From JAIVGZ01 sp964552205 (GTDB taxonomy: Bacteria; Pseudomonadota; Gammaproteobacteria; Natronospirales; JAIVGZ01), in contig CAZKFT010000009.1 in NCBI GenBank assembly GCA_964552205.1, positions 1 to 64,000 on the forward strand: a stretch of DNA of 64,000 bases, read 5' to 3'. Below, piece by piece: positions 10,601 through 18,951 of this stretch; position 1 is the stretch's first letter; the number at the start of each line of letters is the position of its first letter. A program made the translations under genes and the position numbers. Under the pieces are notes generated by a model. That model was not told the DNA's origin. It did not search any database and saw nothing but the letters and a program-made list of their open reading frames with translations.

Positions 10601-10943
10601 ACGGACCCGCACAATTGTTCGAATAGTTGTGCGGCAGCAGAAGGCCGATCTTCACACCTGAAAGATCCTTGAAAACCACCGTCAGTGCCAGGCGGAGGAC
10701 GCTGAAATAGGTCTGTGCCGCACCCGGGTCATAGCCCAGCTCATCCTGAAAGAACGCCCTGTCTGCCGCGCTTAGATTGAAGTTGGAGCCCAGATTGGAA
10801 CGGTAGTCGAGCGTGAACATGACCAATGGTTCGCCACCCAATGGAGGGGATGGGTCCATGTAAATCTCGATGTCTTCGGCATAGACCATCAGCGGAAGTG
10901 CGGTGACGACCAGTAGGAGTGCGATGCGCTTGAGTGTTTTCAT
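7665..10943 (-). CDS. pilY1: Type IV pilus tip adhesin PilY1
   Basis: Secreted protein of 1092 residues with signal peptide MKTLKRIALLLVVTALPLMV ending YA. The N-terminal third is variable with a VWA-like layout. The C-terminal half is a PilC/PilY1 beta-propeller (WAFMPRAVMDKMP, VIVYTGLRRGGRAYYAIDAT, IYVGDSGGTVWRVDM). A Ca-binding EF-hand-like loop is visible as DVNGNGTIEAGD, and a second Asp-rich loop as DTSGDGFIDR. PilY1 promotes pilus extension, surface sensing and adhesion. It overlaps pilX by four bases. Length and domain order fit the family. Confidence 0.93.
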   Translation of the reverse strand: MKTLKRIALLLVVTALPLMVYAEDIEIYMDPSPPLGGEPLVMFTLDYRSNLGSNFNLSAADRAFFQDELGYDPGAAQTYFSVLRLALTVVFKDLSGVKIGLLLPHNYSNNCAGPSNSKPNCANGGYIAMGFQSVTRDDANGAKARFLNILGAMPQPQGGLSHSWQGKEMWFELFRYLTGGEVYNGRNGFTSYSGAPGSSNSQNLDVNFPAISWDPDIMVFDRTVGAGANSYPIYRYTSPLSAATECTRIFTINFAFGVNNQDSNSDAAIGASPANGGLGMNMSGQQGSFTNVLKFLYDGDLGNGQFGSIPEISGKQNIMGWLITDQDNPNRDQIADAMGTRNALNVLGNPQLLVETINSIFQQILSVSTTFVAASVPVNVFNRSEIVDNVYIALFQADADRRPSWPGSLKKLKIEQDGNVVRLIDANGIDAVAADGRINFNALTFWTNPDTLPPPDPAESELAGRDGRSVARGGAGQRIPGFVGAAGPGLTNGAAGARTLFTEPDAFVNGIPTFMRPLNADATTATVLQGAIGAPDAVEAERMLRWMRGRDEYNPDTTVRHLARPWLLGDPLHSRPLPINYGARPGFSNQNPDIRIVIGSNDGYLRMIQNTGPAVDPADAEERGVETWAFMPRAVMDKMPILKDDEPLPAGTPPHPYTVDGAPVVYVNDVNGNGTIEAGDTVIVYTGLRRGGRAYYAIDATDPDAPRMRWRITSADTNFAELGLSYSTPQVGRVLLGTTPTPVLIFTGGYDPNKDQRLAGAGTNDSQGRAIFVVNALTGALIWKVRNGASTGPVSASIFQHAGMVDSFPSDPTAVDTSGDGFIDRIYVGDSGGTVWRVDMHGNDPSAWHAAPLAYLGRHFISDNVNDRRFFHAPDVVLSRDDYGPFDAVIIGSGNRENPLDRGPGDVTDNYFYMIKDRRVVSGPMPDPAPIAYNHLSFGNVTNNCLQLNTCDGADPDLTNGWRLRLEETTGEKSLAVPFTIAGTVFFTTYLPPGDMEAATCGPSEGGGVLYAVALADARSVINFDTTDDDPDNPGQATTRADRTRALRSGGIPAEVVSLPPNRILLPDLSTEAIPGSMRWRTFWYENERPDT

Positions 10944-11443
10944 TGGCTTTTAGGTACCACGATGAGTACCCCCTGTGTGATTTCCGAATTGCCACGACCG
11001 ATTTCGGTCAGGTCGTAGGTGGCGTCAATCTGGAACGCCGCAGCAGTCAACATGCGCGCCGAGGTACCTAGTCCGCGCGGCGGTGGGCGAAATGCCGGGC
11101 CCAAACGCTCAACCCGGACCTGAACGAGCCCCTCGTTCACGAATTCCGTATACAGGCCCGCAGGCAGGGTAAGGTTGGTCTGGTCGCAACCATCCCAATT
11201 GCCGCTACAAACGGTATAGCCGACATCGCCGACCACCGGCATGTTGGCTGGGCTGTCGAGTACTGAATCAATGACTGCCTGGGCGCCCTCGAAGGCGGCA
11301 ATCCGAATTTCGTCGTTCGAGGCCTGTCGAAGTTCCAGCATGCTGGAGCGCATGGAGGACAGGCTCAACATGGTGATGATGACGAGAAAGATTAGCGCGG
11401 TGATGAGCGCTGCACCTTCCTGCTTGTCGTGAAAGGAGTTCAT
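10940..11443 (-). CDS. pilX: Type IV pilus assembly protein PilX
   Basis: A 167-residue minor pilin beginning MNSFHDKQEGAALITALIFL, the PilX_N pattern in which GAALI replaces the FTLIE of major pilins, followed by a long N-terminal helix (SMRSSMLELRQASND). It overlaps pilY1 by four bases (ATGA) and lies two bases after pilW. PilX joins PilV, PilW and FimU/FimT in a priming complex at the pilus tip that carries PilY1. Confidence 0.9.
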   Translation of the reverse strand: MNSFHDKQEGAALITALIFLVIITMLSLSSMRSSMLELRQASNDEIRIAAFEGAQAVIDSVLDSPANMPVVGDVGYTVCSGNWDGCDQTNLTLPAGLYTEFVNEGLVQVRVERLGPAFRPPPRGLGTSARMLTAAAFQIDATYDLTEIGRGNSEITQGVLIVVPKSQ

Positions 11444-11445
11444 GG

Positions 11446-12444
11446 TCAGTTACTTAGGTTGCGAAGGTTGGACGGATTGCGCAGCACTATGGTCGTCGTC
11501 GCTGAGCGTCGGTAGAACGAATCATTGGGTGTGAACGTCACGTCGCCCAGCAAATAGGTCTTGTCGTTGGTGTAGGCCTGTTGCGGCAGGCGGCTACGCG
11601 CCAACAGATGGACGCGGATGCTGGCGACCTGTGTGAACTCCAAGGCATTCGGAGCGGCGATGTACTGGTTGGCCACGCCATTGCCGTCGATGTCGATGCC
11701 ATACTCGATTTGCATCTGCTCGATGCCTTCAACCATGCATTCAGTCACCATGGTCGGTGTCGCTCCCATCTGCAGGGATTTCCGACACAGCGTCGGAATC
11801 CCATCATCCGCCCGTACCGAAAAGTTTCTGATGTAGTAGACCACCGGCATGAGTTGCCGGTTCTCCACACAACCACCCACTGCGAAAGTACCGGAAGCGG
11901 GGTGCAGGAAAAGCATGCCGGTCACACCGTTCTCCGCCAGGTACACGACACCGTTCTGAAGAGTCTGACCACCGCCGAAGGTGGATGCGCATAGATTGGG
12001 GTTGTCGGGGATAGCGTTACCCATGACCCGCTTAATTGAAAGAACATCGGTGCCCGCCTGCAGTTCGGTGATACCGATGCAGGAGTGGGCTGCCACGGCA
12101 CTTCCAGGCGTCGCGTTGTTCACGCCAGCCAGTGGCGGGAGGGGGTTGTAGACCCAGCCGACCCCGGACGGGCCACAATCGGTAGCCACGTTAAGAGTCG
12201 AGTCCATGAACACGCCTTGCGGATTCAGCAGTCCGCCCCAAAAGCCGGCCATGGTGACATCGTTCATGATGGTTTCCATCGCGAACCGTAGGTTGGCCTG
12301 CATATTGGCCACCTGCTCATCCTGCGCAAAGCTCGTCCGCGTCTGGATGAACAATGTCCCGATGCCCAACGTGAGCATCAAGCCCAGCGCCATGGCAATC
12401 ATGAGTTCAGCCAGCGACATACCTTGTTGGAGTTTGGTCATCAT
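11446..12444 (-). CDS. pilW: Type IV pilus assembly protein PilW
   Basis: A 332-residue minor pilin with leader MMTKLQQG and mature start MSLAELMIAMALGLMLTLGI, then the PilW hallmark NLRFAMETIMNDVTMAGFWG. The C-terminal half includes EYGIDIDGNGVANQYI, typical for the family. Start ATG 12444 overlaps the pilV stop (ATGA); ATG 12441 is also possible. Acts in the pilus-tip priming complex. Confidence 0.92.
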   Translation of the reverse strand: MMTKLQQGMSLAELMIAMALGLMLTLGIGTLFIQTRTSFAQDEQVANMQANLRFAMETIMNDVTMAGFWGGLLNPQGVFMDSTLNVATDCGPSGVGWVYNPLPPLAGVNNATPGSAVAAHSCIGITELQAGTDVLSIKRVMGNAIPDNPNLCASTFGGGQTLQNGVVYLAENGVTGMLFLHPASGTFAVGGCVENRQLMPVVYYIRNFSVRADDGIPTLCRKSLQMGATPTMVTECMVEGIEQMQIEYGIDIDGNGVANQYIAAPNALEFTQVASIRVHLLARSRLPQQAYTNDKTYLLGDVTFTPNDSFYRRSATTTIVLRNPSNLRNLSN

Positions 12445-13010
12445 TGCGTCGGCGTAATGTAGGTTTCGATGACGAGGATGCGACGGAATTCGTTGTCGTC
12501 GCCGTAGCGCCCGGTGTCATCTCCACAGGGGTGGATGATGGGGTTGGAAAGAGCGGTGACACCACGCCAGGCAATGGCCACGGTGTACAGACCTCCTATG
12601 CCGCCGAACGGGCCGCTGATACAGGCCGTCGGCTCGACCAAGCCACCGGTGAAGTTGCCATCCACGAGTTCGCTCGCACCGTCGAGGGCGCGTTCCCAAT
12701 CGAAGAGGTCGCGGTTGGCTAGCTGGATCGGGTTGCAAGGATTGTTCACGCAGTCGGGGTTTGGTGCGGCTTGTGTCGCGCCCCCGAGCTGCAGGCCGTT
12801 GCCGCCGATATAAATCGCCAGTTCACGCGGGTTGGCACGCATACGCTCCACGAGGTCGTGGGCGAGCAAGCTGGCAGTAGTGCGTTGCAAGGCGTCGAAG
12901 TTGGCCTTCTTGGAAATGGTCTGCAGTCCTGCAACCGCCAACAAACCAATCGAAAAGATGACCAGCGTGATCAGCACCTCAATCAAGGTGAAACCGCGGT
13001 GTGCGTTCAT
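12441..13010 (-). CDS. pilV: Type IV pilus modification protein PilV
   Basis: A 189-residue minor pilin with leader MNAHRG and mature FTLIEVLITLVIFSIGLLAV followed by AGLQTISKKAN and LAHDLVERMRANP, the PilV pattern. Two Cys pairs occur in the central region (NPDCVNNPCNP and ISG...CGDD). It overlaps pilW and the upstream fimT by four bases each. Confidence 0.92.
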   Translation of the reverse strand: MNAHRGFTLIEVLITLVIFSIGLLAVAGLQTISKKANFDALQRTTASLLAHDLVERMRANPRELAIYIGGNGLQLGGATQAAPNPDCVNNPCNPIQLANRDLFDWERALDGASELVDGNFTGGLVEPTACISGPFGGIGGLYTVAIAWRGVTALSNPIIHPCGDDTGRYGDDNEFRRILVIETYITPTQ

Positions 13011-13567
13011 GTCGTGCAGTTCCCTGCGCCACCGCCGATGACCTCAGTGTCGACACGCGGACGCCCGGTGCGTTCGATGATGATGACGCGGGTGGCTTCT
13101 GCTTCCGTTCCCTCGCAAAGCAACATCTCGCCGAAGTTGTCACCACTCGCTGCGCGGACGCGCCCGCTGGGCTGGAAGGTCATATGGGAGGTGAACTCGC
13201 TGGAGGTCATGTTGAAGTTGCCGCGCAGCGGCCCCCCGGTAGAGAGAATCTCGTCATCACCGTTGATAGCCCCATTACCGTCGAAATCCGAGAATACAAG
13301 CCAGCCGTGTCGCCAACCGCCGGCCGCGCCTGCGCAGGCAGTTCGGGTTGCGTTTGACCTGCACACGGATACGCGCTGGCCGCGGGTGATGGCCTCCGAG
13401 CGGGCGATGTGCATGCTGGCCAGAAAATCATTCACCGACGACACGCGCCGGTTGTTCTGGACCATTTCATTGAATGCCGGTAGCGCAATCATCGCCATGA
13501 CTCCCATGACGGCGACCACGAGCATCAGCTCGATGACGGTGAAGCCCTTGTCGGAATATTGGGACAT
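13007..13567 (-). CDS. fimT: GspH/FimT family minor pilin
   Basis: A 186-residue prepilin with leader MSQYSDKG and mature FTVIELMLVVAVMGVMAMIA. After the helix comes the GspH pattern NNRRVSSVNDFLASMHIARS and EAITRGQRVSVCRS. A GWLVFSDFDGNGAINGDDE loop follows, and it ends near IIERTGRPRV, usual for FimT/FimU. It overlaps pilV by four bases. The next upstream gene is a second member of the same family. Confidence 0.9.
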   Translation of the reverse strand: MSQYSDKGFTVIELMLVVAVMGVMAMIALPAFNEMVQNNRRVSSVNDFLASMHIARSEAITRGQRVSVCRSNATRTACAGAAGGWRHGWLVFSDFDGNGAINGDDEILSTGGPLRGNFNMTSSEFTSHMTFQPSGRVRAASGDNFGEMLLCEGTEAEATRVIIIERTGRPRVDTEVIGGGAGNCTT

Positions 13568-13627
13568 GGGAGCACTGTAGCCGCAAGAGAACCCGATTTC
13601 TGCCGTCTGCTGACAAACGGCGCGCCT

Positions 13628-14155
13628 TCAGCGACAGGCGGCGTCTGACCAGGCCGGGGTCTCCCGGCTGCTGCGGACCCGCCCGGTCGGAGCGACCACT
13701 ACGGCGCTCCCATCGGCACCTCGGTCTCGGCGGCAGATAACCCATGTGCCGTTGGTGGCCCGCCGTCGGTCCGGACGAAATCGGAACCGAGCACGGTTTC
13801 CCATCACCAGCAGGGATGGGTGGGGGCCAGAGTGGTGTTGAATCAGCTGGCTGGTGGGCACCTTATCGGTTTCCTGCCAGCCACTGGGCTCGAGGAATAC
13901 CATCCACCCGGTCTGCCAGTCAGACCCGCAGTGTTCGCCGTCATGGCTGGCGCACAGTAGCACCGGGCGCCTGTGGGTGATGGCGGTGTGCCTGGCCAGA
14001 TTGGCCGCGCTCACCAGGTCGTTCACGGTGCTCACGCGCCGATGCTCGGCCAACAGGTGTTGAAAGGAGGGGAGCGCCACGCCCAATAGCAACATGGCCA
14101 CCGCCAGGGTGGTCAGCAGTTCGATCAGCGTCATTCCATTCGCGGTGCGGGGCAT
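13628..14155 (-). CDS. Second GspH/FimT family minor pilin
   Basis: A 175-residue prepilin. I place the start at ATG 14155, giving leader MPRTANG and mature MTLIELLTTLAVAMLLLGVA; the open frame extends 22 codons further to 14221, but that would make an unusually long leader. GspH features are HRRVSTVNDLVSAANLARHT and the paired Cys region LLCASHDGEHCGSDWQTGWM. The end VVVAPTGRVRSS matches FimT. It is the promoter-proximal gene of the pilin cluster, 60 bases ahead of fimT, and appears to be a diverged duplicate of it. Confidence 0.85.
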   Translation of the reverse strand: MPRTANGMTLIELLTTLAVAMLLLGVALPSFQHLLAEHRRVSTVNDLVSAANLARHTAITHRRPVLLCASHDGEHCGSDWQTGWMVFLEPSGWQETDKVPTSQLIQHHSGPHPSLLVMGNRARFRFRPDRRRATNGTWVICRRDRGADGSAVVVAPTGRVRSSRETPAWSDAACR

Positions 14156-14236
14156 TTCATGCAAGCTTTGCGTGGCGTTACCTGCCCCTTCAATGGGCCG
14201 TGACACACCGGTCCGCCACATCGCCCTGCTTGATGA

Positions 14237-14266
14237 TTAGACACATTCCAGTCTCATGCCTATACT
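14237..14266 (+). promoter_or_regulatory. Candidate promoter of the Fur-family gene (leaderless)
   Basis: TTAGAC (14237-14242) and TATACT (14261-14266) are 18 bases apart. The -10 ends six bases before GTG 14273, so transcription would begin at or next to the start codon. No ribosome binding site precedes that GTG. Confidence 0.4.
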
Positions 14267-14272
14267 GCGCAA

Positions 14273-14704
14273 GTGACTGAAACCATGAACAACCTGCTTC
14301 TGGACACGGACGTGGCGGTCGCCCGTCTCCAGCACGCCGGCATCAAGCCGACCGCGCAGCGTGTCGAGATTGCTCGTGTGCTTCTTTCCCACCCGCAACA
14401 TATTTCTGCTGACCAGTTACTTGCGCGCCTGCAGGCCGTCGGACACGACTGCTCGCGTGCGACCGTCTACAACACCCTGGGGCTGTTCCAACGCCGAGGG
14501 CTGGTCCGTGAGGTTGTAGTGGACCCCACCCGCGTTTTCTTCGATTCCACGCCGGGACCACACCATCATTTCTACAATGTGGACACCGGTGAGATCTCCG
14601 ATATCGAGGAATCTGCCGTGTCCTTAAGCAGCCTTCCTGAACTCCCGGAAGGGACGGTGCTCGACGGGACGGACATCATCGTCCGTATTCGCAAAGCCCG
14701 CTGA
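14273..14704 (+). CDS. Fur-family transcriptional regulator lacking the C-terminal CxxC zinc sites
   Basis: A 143-residue Fur superfamily protein. The N-terminal winged helix is clear: KPTAQRVEIARVLLSHPQH, HISADQLLARLQ and SRATVYNTLGLFQRRGLV. The dimerisation domain has GPHHHFYNVDTGEISDIE. Only one Cys is present (HDCSRAT), so the CxxC structural zinc sites of classical Fur are missing, as in Irr-like members. The regulated metal or signal cannot be deduced. GTG 14273 is the longest start; ATG 14285 gives MNNLLLDTD. It is divergent from the pilin cluster and just upstream of tRNA-Thr. Confidence 0.85.
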   Translation: MTETMNNLLLDTDVAVARLQHAGIKPTAQRVEIARVLLSHPQHISADQLLARLQAVGHDCSRATVYNTLGLFQRRGLVREVVVDPTRVFFDSTPGPHHHFYNVDTGEISDIEESAVSLSSLPELPEGTVLDGTDIIVRIRKAR

Positions 14705-14717
14705 ACTCCCCTATAAT
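14688..14717 (+). promoter_or_regulatory. Candidate promoter of tRNA-Thr
   Basis: A perfect TATAAT (14712-14717) sits 16 bases before the first base of the tRNA. A weak -35 (TTCGCA, 14688-14693) is 18 bases upstream, inside the end of the Fur-family gene. The GCCCGCC following the -10 resembles a GC-rich discriminator of stringently controlled tRNA promoters. Confidence 0.5.
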
Positions 14718-14733
14718 TCCGCCCGCCTTCAGC

Positions 14734-14805
<72 letters not shown>

Positions 14806-14809
<4 letters not shown>

Positions 14810-14830
14810 TTCAAACGATGTTTGAATGGT
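14806..14830 (+). terminator. Inverted repeat at the tRNA-Thr 3' end
   Basis: ACCATTCAAAC (14806-14816) and GTTTGAATGGT (14820-14830) form a perfect 11-base stem with a three-base loop. The left arm includes the tRNA's own ACCA end. No T-run follows, so it may be a processing or stalling hairpin rather than a classical terminator. The rest of the intergenic stretch to 14996 shows nothing I can name. Confidence 0.45.
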
Positions 14831-14996
14831 AATCGCATGACCTAGGTCAAACTCCCACTGTTACAAAGCTTTTGCGTTTTCTGGGTGGCTTCATTAAAGT
14901 CATCCGACAGCACACTCGACGGCAAGGACTCCCCGTCAAGTGTTGCGTCCCGGATAACTACAAGCTGTTTCGATCACCAGACATGGGTACGACGAC

Positions 14997-17117
14997 ATGC
15001 AAAAGCAGTTGCTGATTTCACTTCTGACCGCCTCCGCCCTGCTCGTGGGTTGTGGTGGCACCGAGGACTCCAGGGCGGTTGAGGTTGTATACCCCACGAA
15101 TCCTGATGGTTCCCCAATCACCGGCGTTTTGACTGCGAACTTCGACCCCAGTGTCGGAATCGTGCCGACACCGAACAACCTCGTGTATGCGGGTTCGGCA
15201 GACGGCACCTTGAACCTGCCGGTTGCCAATCCTGCGAACTTCGGTGATCCCTTGGTTGCCATCAACACGCTGGACGGTTGGTCCACCGTGGCGCCGATGA
15301 CCACGACTTTCTCAGCGGGTGTGAACCCTGCAACAATCGTGCCTGGTCAGACGGTGCGCGTTTTCCGCGTCTCGCTGTCTGGCGTCGGTGGCGGCGTGAC
15401 TGCCATCCAGGCCGAATTGACCCCGGGTGCCCAGTTCGTGGCATTTATCAACCCGGGTGATGCGACTCAGCGTCAACTCGTCATCATGCCGACGCAGCCG
15501 CTGATGGAGAAGTCTCACTACTTGGTGCTGATTACCAATGGTGTCACGGACAACTCCGGCAACGTCGCCACCCCATCGTCCATCTATAGCATTACCAAGC
15601 GACCAAATCCCTTGGTGGATGGCAGCGGTAACAGCACGGACCCGCTGCTCCCGAACGCCAGCGCGCAAGCGCTGGAGCCACTGCGCCAGCTGACCAACGC
15701 TGCTGAGCTGAACCTTGCCGCCACGACCGGCTTGCCTCGCTCGAGCATGGTGCTTACCTGGACGGTGAGCACGCAGTCGGTTACCGATGTCATCGACTTT
15801 GTCGCTGCGAATGTTGCACCTGCAGCCAACAACTTTGCGCCGACTGGATTGACGACGGCAGCAGTGGGCGGTGCCGGTGCAGCGGACATCTGGTTCGGCT
15901 ACATCGACCTGCCGTACGGCTTGCAGTCACCTGCGGATGGTGGTGCCAACAACCCCACCCGCGTTCTCAGCGGTCACTGGACCGGGGCAGGTGGCAGCAA
16001 CCTGACGCGCTTCAACCCGGCGGTCGTCTGGCGTAGTACGCAGCGCGTGCCAGCCCTCCTGACCACTCCGGCAGGCGCAGCAACGCCACCGGCGGGCTTC
16101 CCGGTCGTCATTTTCCAACACGGCATCACCGGCAACCGCACTCAGGCCTTGGGTATGGCGGACGCCGCTGCCATGGCGGGGTTTGCGGTCATTTCCATCG
16201 ACCAGCCGCTGCACGGCCTGACCTCGTCGTCCGGCCCGACCGGCCCCTTGTACGCGGGTAACCCGGCAGGGGTGCATGCAACCCCGGGCTTCGCCGCGAC
16301 CGAGCGCACCTTCGATGTTGACCTCGTCAACAACACCACGGGTGCGCCTGGCCCGGATGGTGTCATCGACGGTTCGGGTACCCACACCATCAATCTGGCT
16401 AGCTTGCTCACGGCGCGTGACAACCTGCGCCAGGCGGCGGCGGATTTGTTGACGGTGCGTGCCACTATCGGGTCGCTAACCACTGTGAATCCGGCGGTGA
16501 CCTTCGATGGCAGCAATGTGCACTTTGTCGGGCATTCACTCGGCGCCATCGTAGGCACGAGCATGCTCGGTGCGACCAATAATGTGGCCACTGCAACCCT
16601 CGGCATGCCGGGCGGCGGTATCGCTCGCTTGCTGGATGCTTCGGTGTCCTTCGGGCCACGCATCCGTGCTGGCTTGGCGGCGGCAGGCGTTCCCCACCCC
16701 TCGGCGGCCTACGACCAGTTCATGTTCGCAGCACAGACGGTCATCGATTCCGCAGACCCAATCAACCACGCGGTACGCGCTTCTGCCAACTCCCCGGTCT
16801 ACATGATTTCGGTGGTGGGCGACGGTGGAGCCAACCTGCCTGATCAGGTTGTACCGAACGCCGTGGCGACCGCGCCATTGTCCGGCACCAACCCGTTGGC
16901 AGCGATGATGGGTCTCGCATCAGTCTCGCAGACGACCATGGATGCGGCGGGTGTGAGAGGCATCGTGAGGTTCACTGCGGGCGACCACGGGTCGCTGCTC
17001 AGCCCGGCGGCATCGCCGGCTGCATTCATGGAAATGCAGACGCAGATGGCGACCTTCATGGGCTCGTTCGGAACAGTTCTGCCGGTGAACGACGCAACCG
17101 TCGTCCAGCAGCCGTGA
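14997..17117 (+). CDS. VolA/Pla-1-type lipase lipoprotein
   Basis: Predicted exported lipoprotein of 706 residues. The signal MQKQLLISLLTASALLVGC ends in a lipobox with Cys19. Residues about 30-140 match the bacterial virulence-factor lipase N-terminal domain (TANFDPSVGIVPTPNNLVY). An alpha/beta-hydrolase follows, with FPVVIFQHGITGNRTQALG, nucleophile motif VGHSLGAIVG and a late His in TAGDHGSLLSP. The best known relative, Vibrio VolA, is a surface lysophospholipase encoded beside a FadL homologue. Here it is the first gene before DUF1302, DUF1329, YCF48 and RND genes, all on the same strand with tight spacing. The substrate (phospholipid, triglyceride or other ester) is not determined by the sequence. 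Confidence 0.85.
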   Translation: MQKQLLISLLTASALLVGCGGTEDSRAVEVVYPTNPDGSPITGVLTANFDPSVGIVPTPNNLVYAGSADGTLNLPVANPANFGDPLVAINTLDGWSTVAPMTTTFSAGVNPATIVPGQTVRVFRVSLSGVGGGVTAIQAELTPGAQFVAFINPGDATQRQLVIMPTQPLMEKSHYLVLITNGVTDNSGNVATPSSIYSITKRPNPLVDGSGNSTDPLLPNASAQALEPLRQLTNAAELNLAATTGLPRSSMVLTWTVSTQSVTDVIDFVAANVAPAANNFAPTGLTTAAVGGAGAADIWFGYIDLPYGLQSPADGGANNPTRVLSGHWTGAGGSNLTRFNPAVVWRSTQRVPALLTTPAGAATPPAGFPVVIFQHGITGNRTQALGMADAAAMAGFAVISIDQPLHGLTSSSGPTGPLYAGNPAGVHATPGFAATERTFDVDLVNNTTGAPGPDGVIDGSGTHTINLASLLTARDNLRQAAADLLTVRATIGSLTTVNPAVTFDGSNVHFVGHSLGAIVGTSMLGATNNVATATLGMPGGGIARLLDASVSFGPRIRAGLAAAGVPHPSAAYDQFMFAAQTVIDSADPINHAVRASANSPVYMISVVGDGGANLPDQVVPNAVATAPLSGTNPLAAMMGLASVSQTTMDAAGVRGIVRFTAGDHGSLLSPAASPAAFMEMQTQMATFMGSFGTVLPVNDATVVQQP

Positions 17118-17131
17118 CATTCAGGGGGATG

Positions 17132-18934
17132 ATGAAAATGAAACTGAAGAACAACATTCGTCCGGCTGCAGCCTTGCGCAAAGCCGTCTGTGCCGCGATT
17201 GCCGGGTCTGCCCTGGCGGTTGCGCCGCAGGCAGCTGCAATCGATTTCAACTGGGGTGAGGTCCAAGGCAGCTTCGACACCACCATCTCATGGGGTCTGC
17301 AGTGGCGTGTGACCGACCGTGACAATCGCCTAATCGGCAAATCCAGCCTCGACCCGACGCTGGCTGCACAGCCGGTCGCAGCGTTTCTCGCCGCGCCGGG
17401 CGCTTTCTCGGCAAACGGCGACCGCGGCAACCTTCTCTACGACAGTGGTGACCTGATTAGCAACACGCTCAAGGTCAACCATGACCTGTCGCTGCGGTAC
17501 GGCAACATTGGCTTCTTCGGCCGTGCGTTCTACTTCCAGGACTTCGAGAGCAACTCGAACGAGAACATCCCGGCAGCGGCGCGTGAGCGGGTAGGGCGCC
17601 ACGGCGACCTGTTGGACGCATTCGTGTTCGGTGACTGGACATTCGGTGAGAACGACCAGCAGTTTTCCCTGCGAGTCGGTCGTCAGGTCGTAAGTTGGGG
17701 CGAAAGCACTTTCATCCAGGGTGGCATCAATGTCATCAACCCGGTAGACCTGTCGCGCTTGCGCGTACCGGGCGCCGAGCTGAAGGAAGCGCTGTTGCCG
17801 GTGAACTCGATCTGGAGCTCCATCAGCTTCACCGACGACCTGTCCTTGGAGCTGTTCCTGCAGGCCAAATGGAAGGGCGTCATCGTCGACCCTGCCGGGA
17901 CGTACTGGAGCACCAGCAACTTCGTCGGTCGCGGTCATGATCCTGTGTTGCTAGGTTTCGGGCAGTTAACACTGGCGCAAGCGCAGGGTGCAGGCGTGGC
18001 CGTCAGCCGGGCCCCGACGCCGGATGTCAGTGATTCGGGCCAGTATGGTCTGGCGTTGCGCTGGTTCAACCCGGACCTCGACACCGAGTTCGGGTTCTTC
18101 GCCCTCCGCTACCACAGCCGCTTGCCGGTACTCAGTGGCATCGGCGTAACTGGTCTTTCACCCAGTACCGGTCGCTACTTCACGGAGTTCCCGGAGGGCA
18201 TCCGCCTGTTCGGCGTGAGCTTCAATACGGTTGTGCGCGGCATCGCCTTACAGGGTGAATACTCCTACCGGCCCAACGCGCCGTTGCAGGTGGATGACGT
18301 GGAGTTGTTGTTCGCTGCCTTGTCGCCACTCAACCCGTTACAGCCGCCGGCGCAGCAGTTCCTGTCGCAGCTTGGATCCTACGCCGCGGGCGAAGTGGTG
18401 CCAGGTTATGTCCGTCACAAAGTTGGCCAGTTGCAGTTCACTGCTACCTACCTGTTTGGTCAGGACAATCCCTTCGGCGGTTCCAATATGGTGCTGCTGG
18501 GTGAGGTCGGTGTGACCCGCGTCTTCGATATGCCAAGCAAGTCGGTCCTCCGTTACGAAGGCCCGGGTACTTCCACCGGTGGTGGCAATGCCATCGCGGA
18601 TGGGTACCTGCGCAACCCTGTTCGGCAGACGGACGGGTTCCCGGATGCGACATCCTGGGGCTACCGCATCGTCACACGCGTGGACTACAACAACGTCATC
18701 GGTGCGTGGAACATGTCACCGCGCTTGTCGTTCCAGCATGATGTGAGCGGGACGTCGCCGGGACCGGGCGGGAACTTCATCGAAGGGCGGAAGTCAGTAT
18801 CCATAGGCGTGAACGCGAATTACCTGGAACAGTGGGCCATCGACCTGAGCTACACCAATTACTCGGGCGGCGGCACCTTCAACCAGATTCGCGACCGTGA
18901 CTTCGTCGCTATCGACTTTAAATACTCGTTCTGA
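17132..18934 (+). CDS. DUF1302 family protein, probable outer-membrane barrel
   Basis: About 600 residues with a signal peptide (basic start, then AVCAAIAGSALAVAPQAAA) and a mature start IDFNWGEVQGSFDTTISWG, the DUF1302 signature. Features include LRVGRQVVSWGESTFIQGGI and alternating hydrophobic strands to a C-terminal aromatic residue (FKYSF), as expected for an outer-membrane beta-barrel. The start is uncertain: AGGGGG at 17123-17128 precedes ATG 17129, 17132 and 17138. The function of DUF1302 is not established. It is commonly found with DUF1329 and an MMPL-type RND gene, as here, so I infer a role in moving a lipidic substrate across the outer membrane. Confidence 0.87.
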   Translation: MKMKLKNNIRPAAALRKAVCAAIAGSALAVAPQAAAIDFNWGEVQGSFDTTISWGLQWRVTDRDNRLIGKSSLDPTLAAQPVAAFLAAPGAFSANGDRGNLLYDSGDLISNTLKVNHDLSLRYGNIGFFGRAFYFQDFESNSNENIPAAARERVGRHGDLLDAFVFGDWTFGENDQQFSLRVGRQVVSWGESTFIQGGINVINPVDLSRLRVPGAELKEALLPVNSIWSSISFTDDLSLELFLQAKWKGVIVDPAGTYWSTSNFVGRGHDPVLLGFGQLTLAQAQGAGVAVSRAPTPDVSDSGQYGLALRWFNPDLDTEFGFFALRYHSRLPVLSGIGVTGLSPSTGRYFTEFPEGIRLFGVSFNTVVRGIALQGEYSYRPNAPLQVDDVELLFAALSPLNPLQPPAQQFLSQLGSYAAGEVVPGYVRHKVGQLQFTATYLFGQDNPFGGSNMVLLGEVGVTRVFDMPSKSVLRYEGPGTSTGGGNAIADGYLRNPVRQTDGFPDATSWGYRIVTRVDYNNVIGAWNMSPRLSFQHDVSGTSPGPGGNFIEGRKSVSIGVNANYLEQWAIDLSYTNYSGGGTFNQIRDRDFVAIDFKYSF

Positions 18935-18951
18935 TTCCAAGGGGTTCCAAC

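Noticed and set aside
9205..10601. Long plus-strand open frames of 349 and 458 codons
   Set aside because: They lie wholly antisense to pilY1, have no recognisable domain or ribosome site, and follow from the codon bias of the real gene.
13628..14221. Longer start at 14221 for the second FimT-like gene
   Set aside because: It would give a 29-residue leader, whereas prepilin leaders are short; ATG 14155 gives a seven-residue leader ending in Gly.
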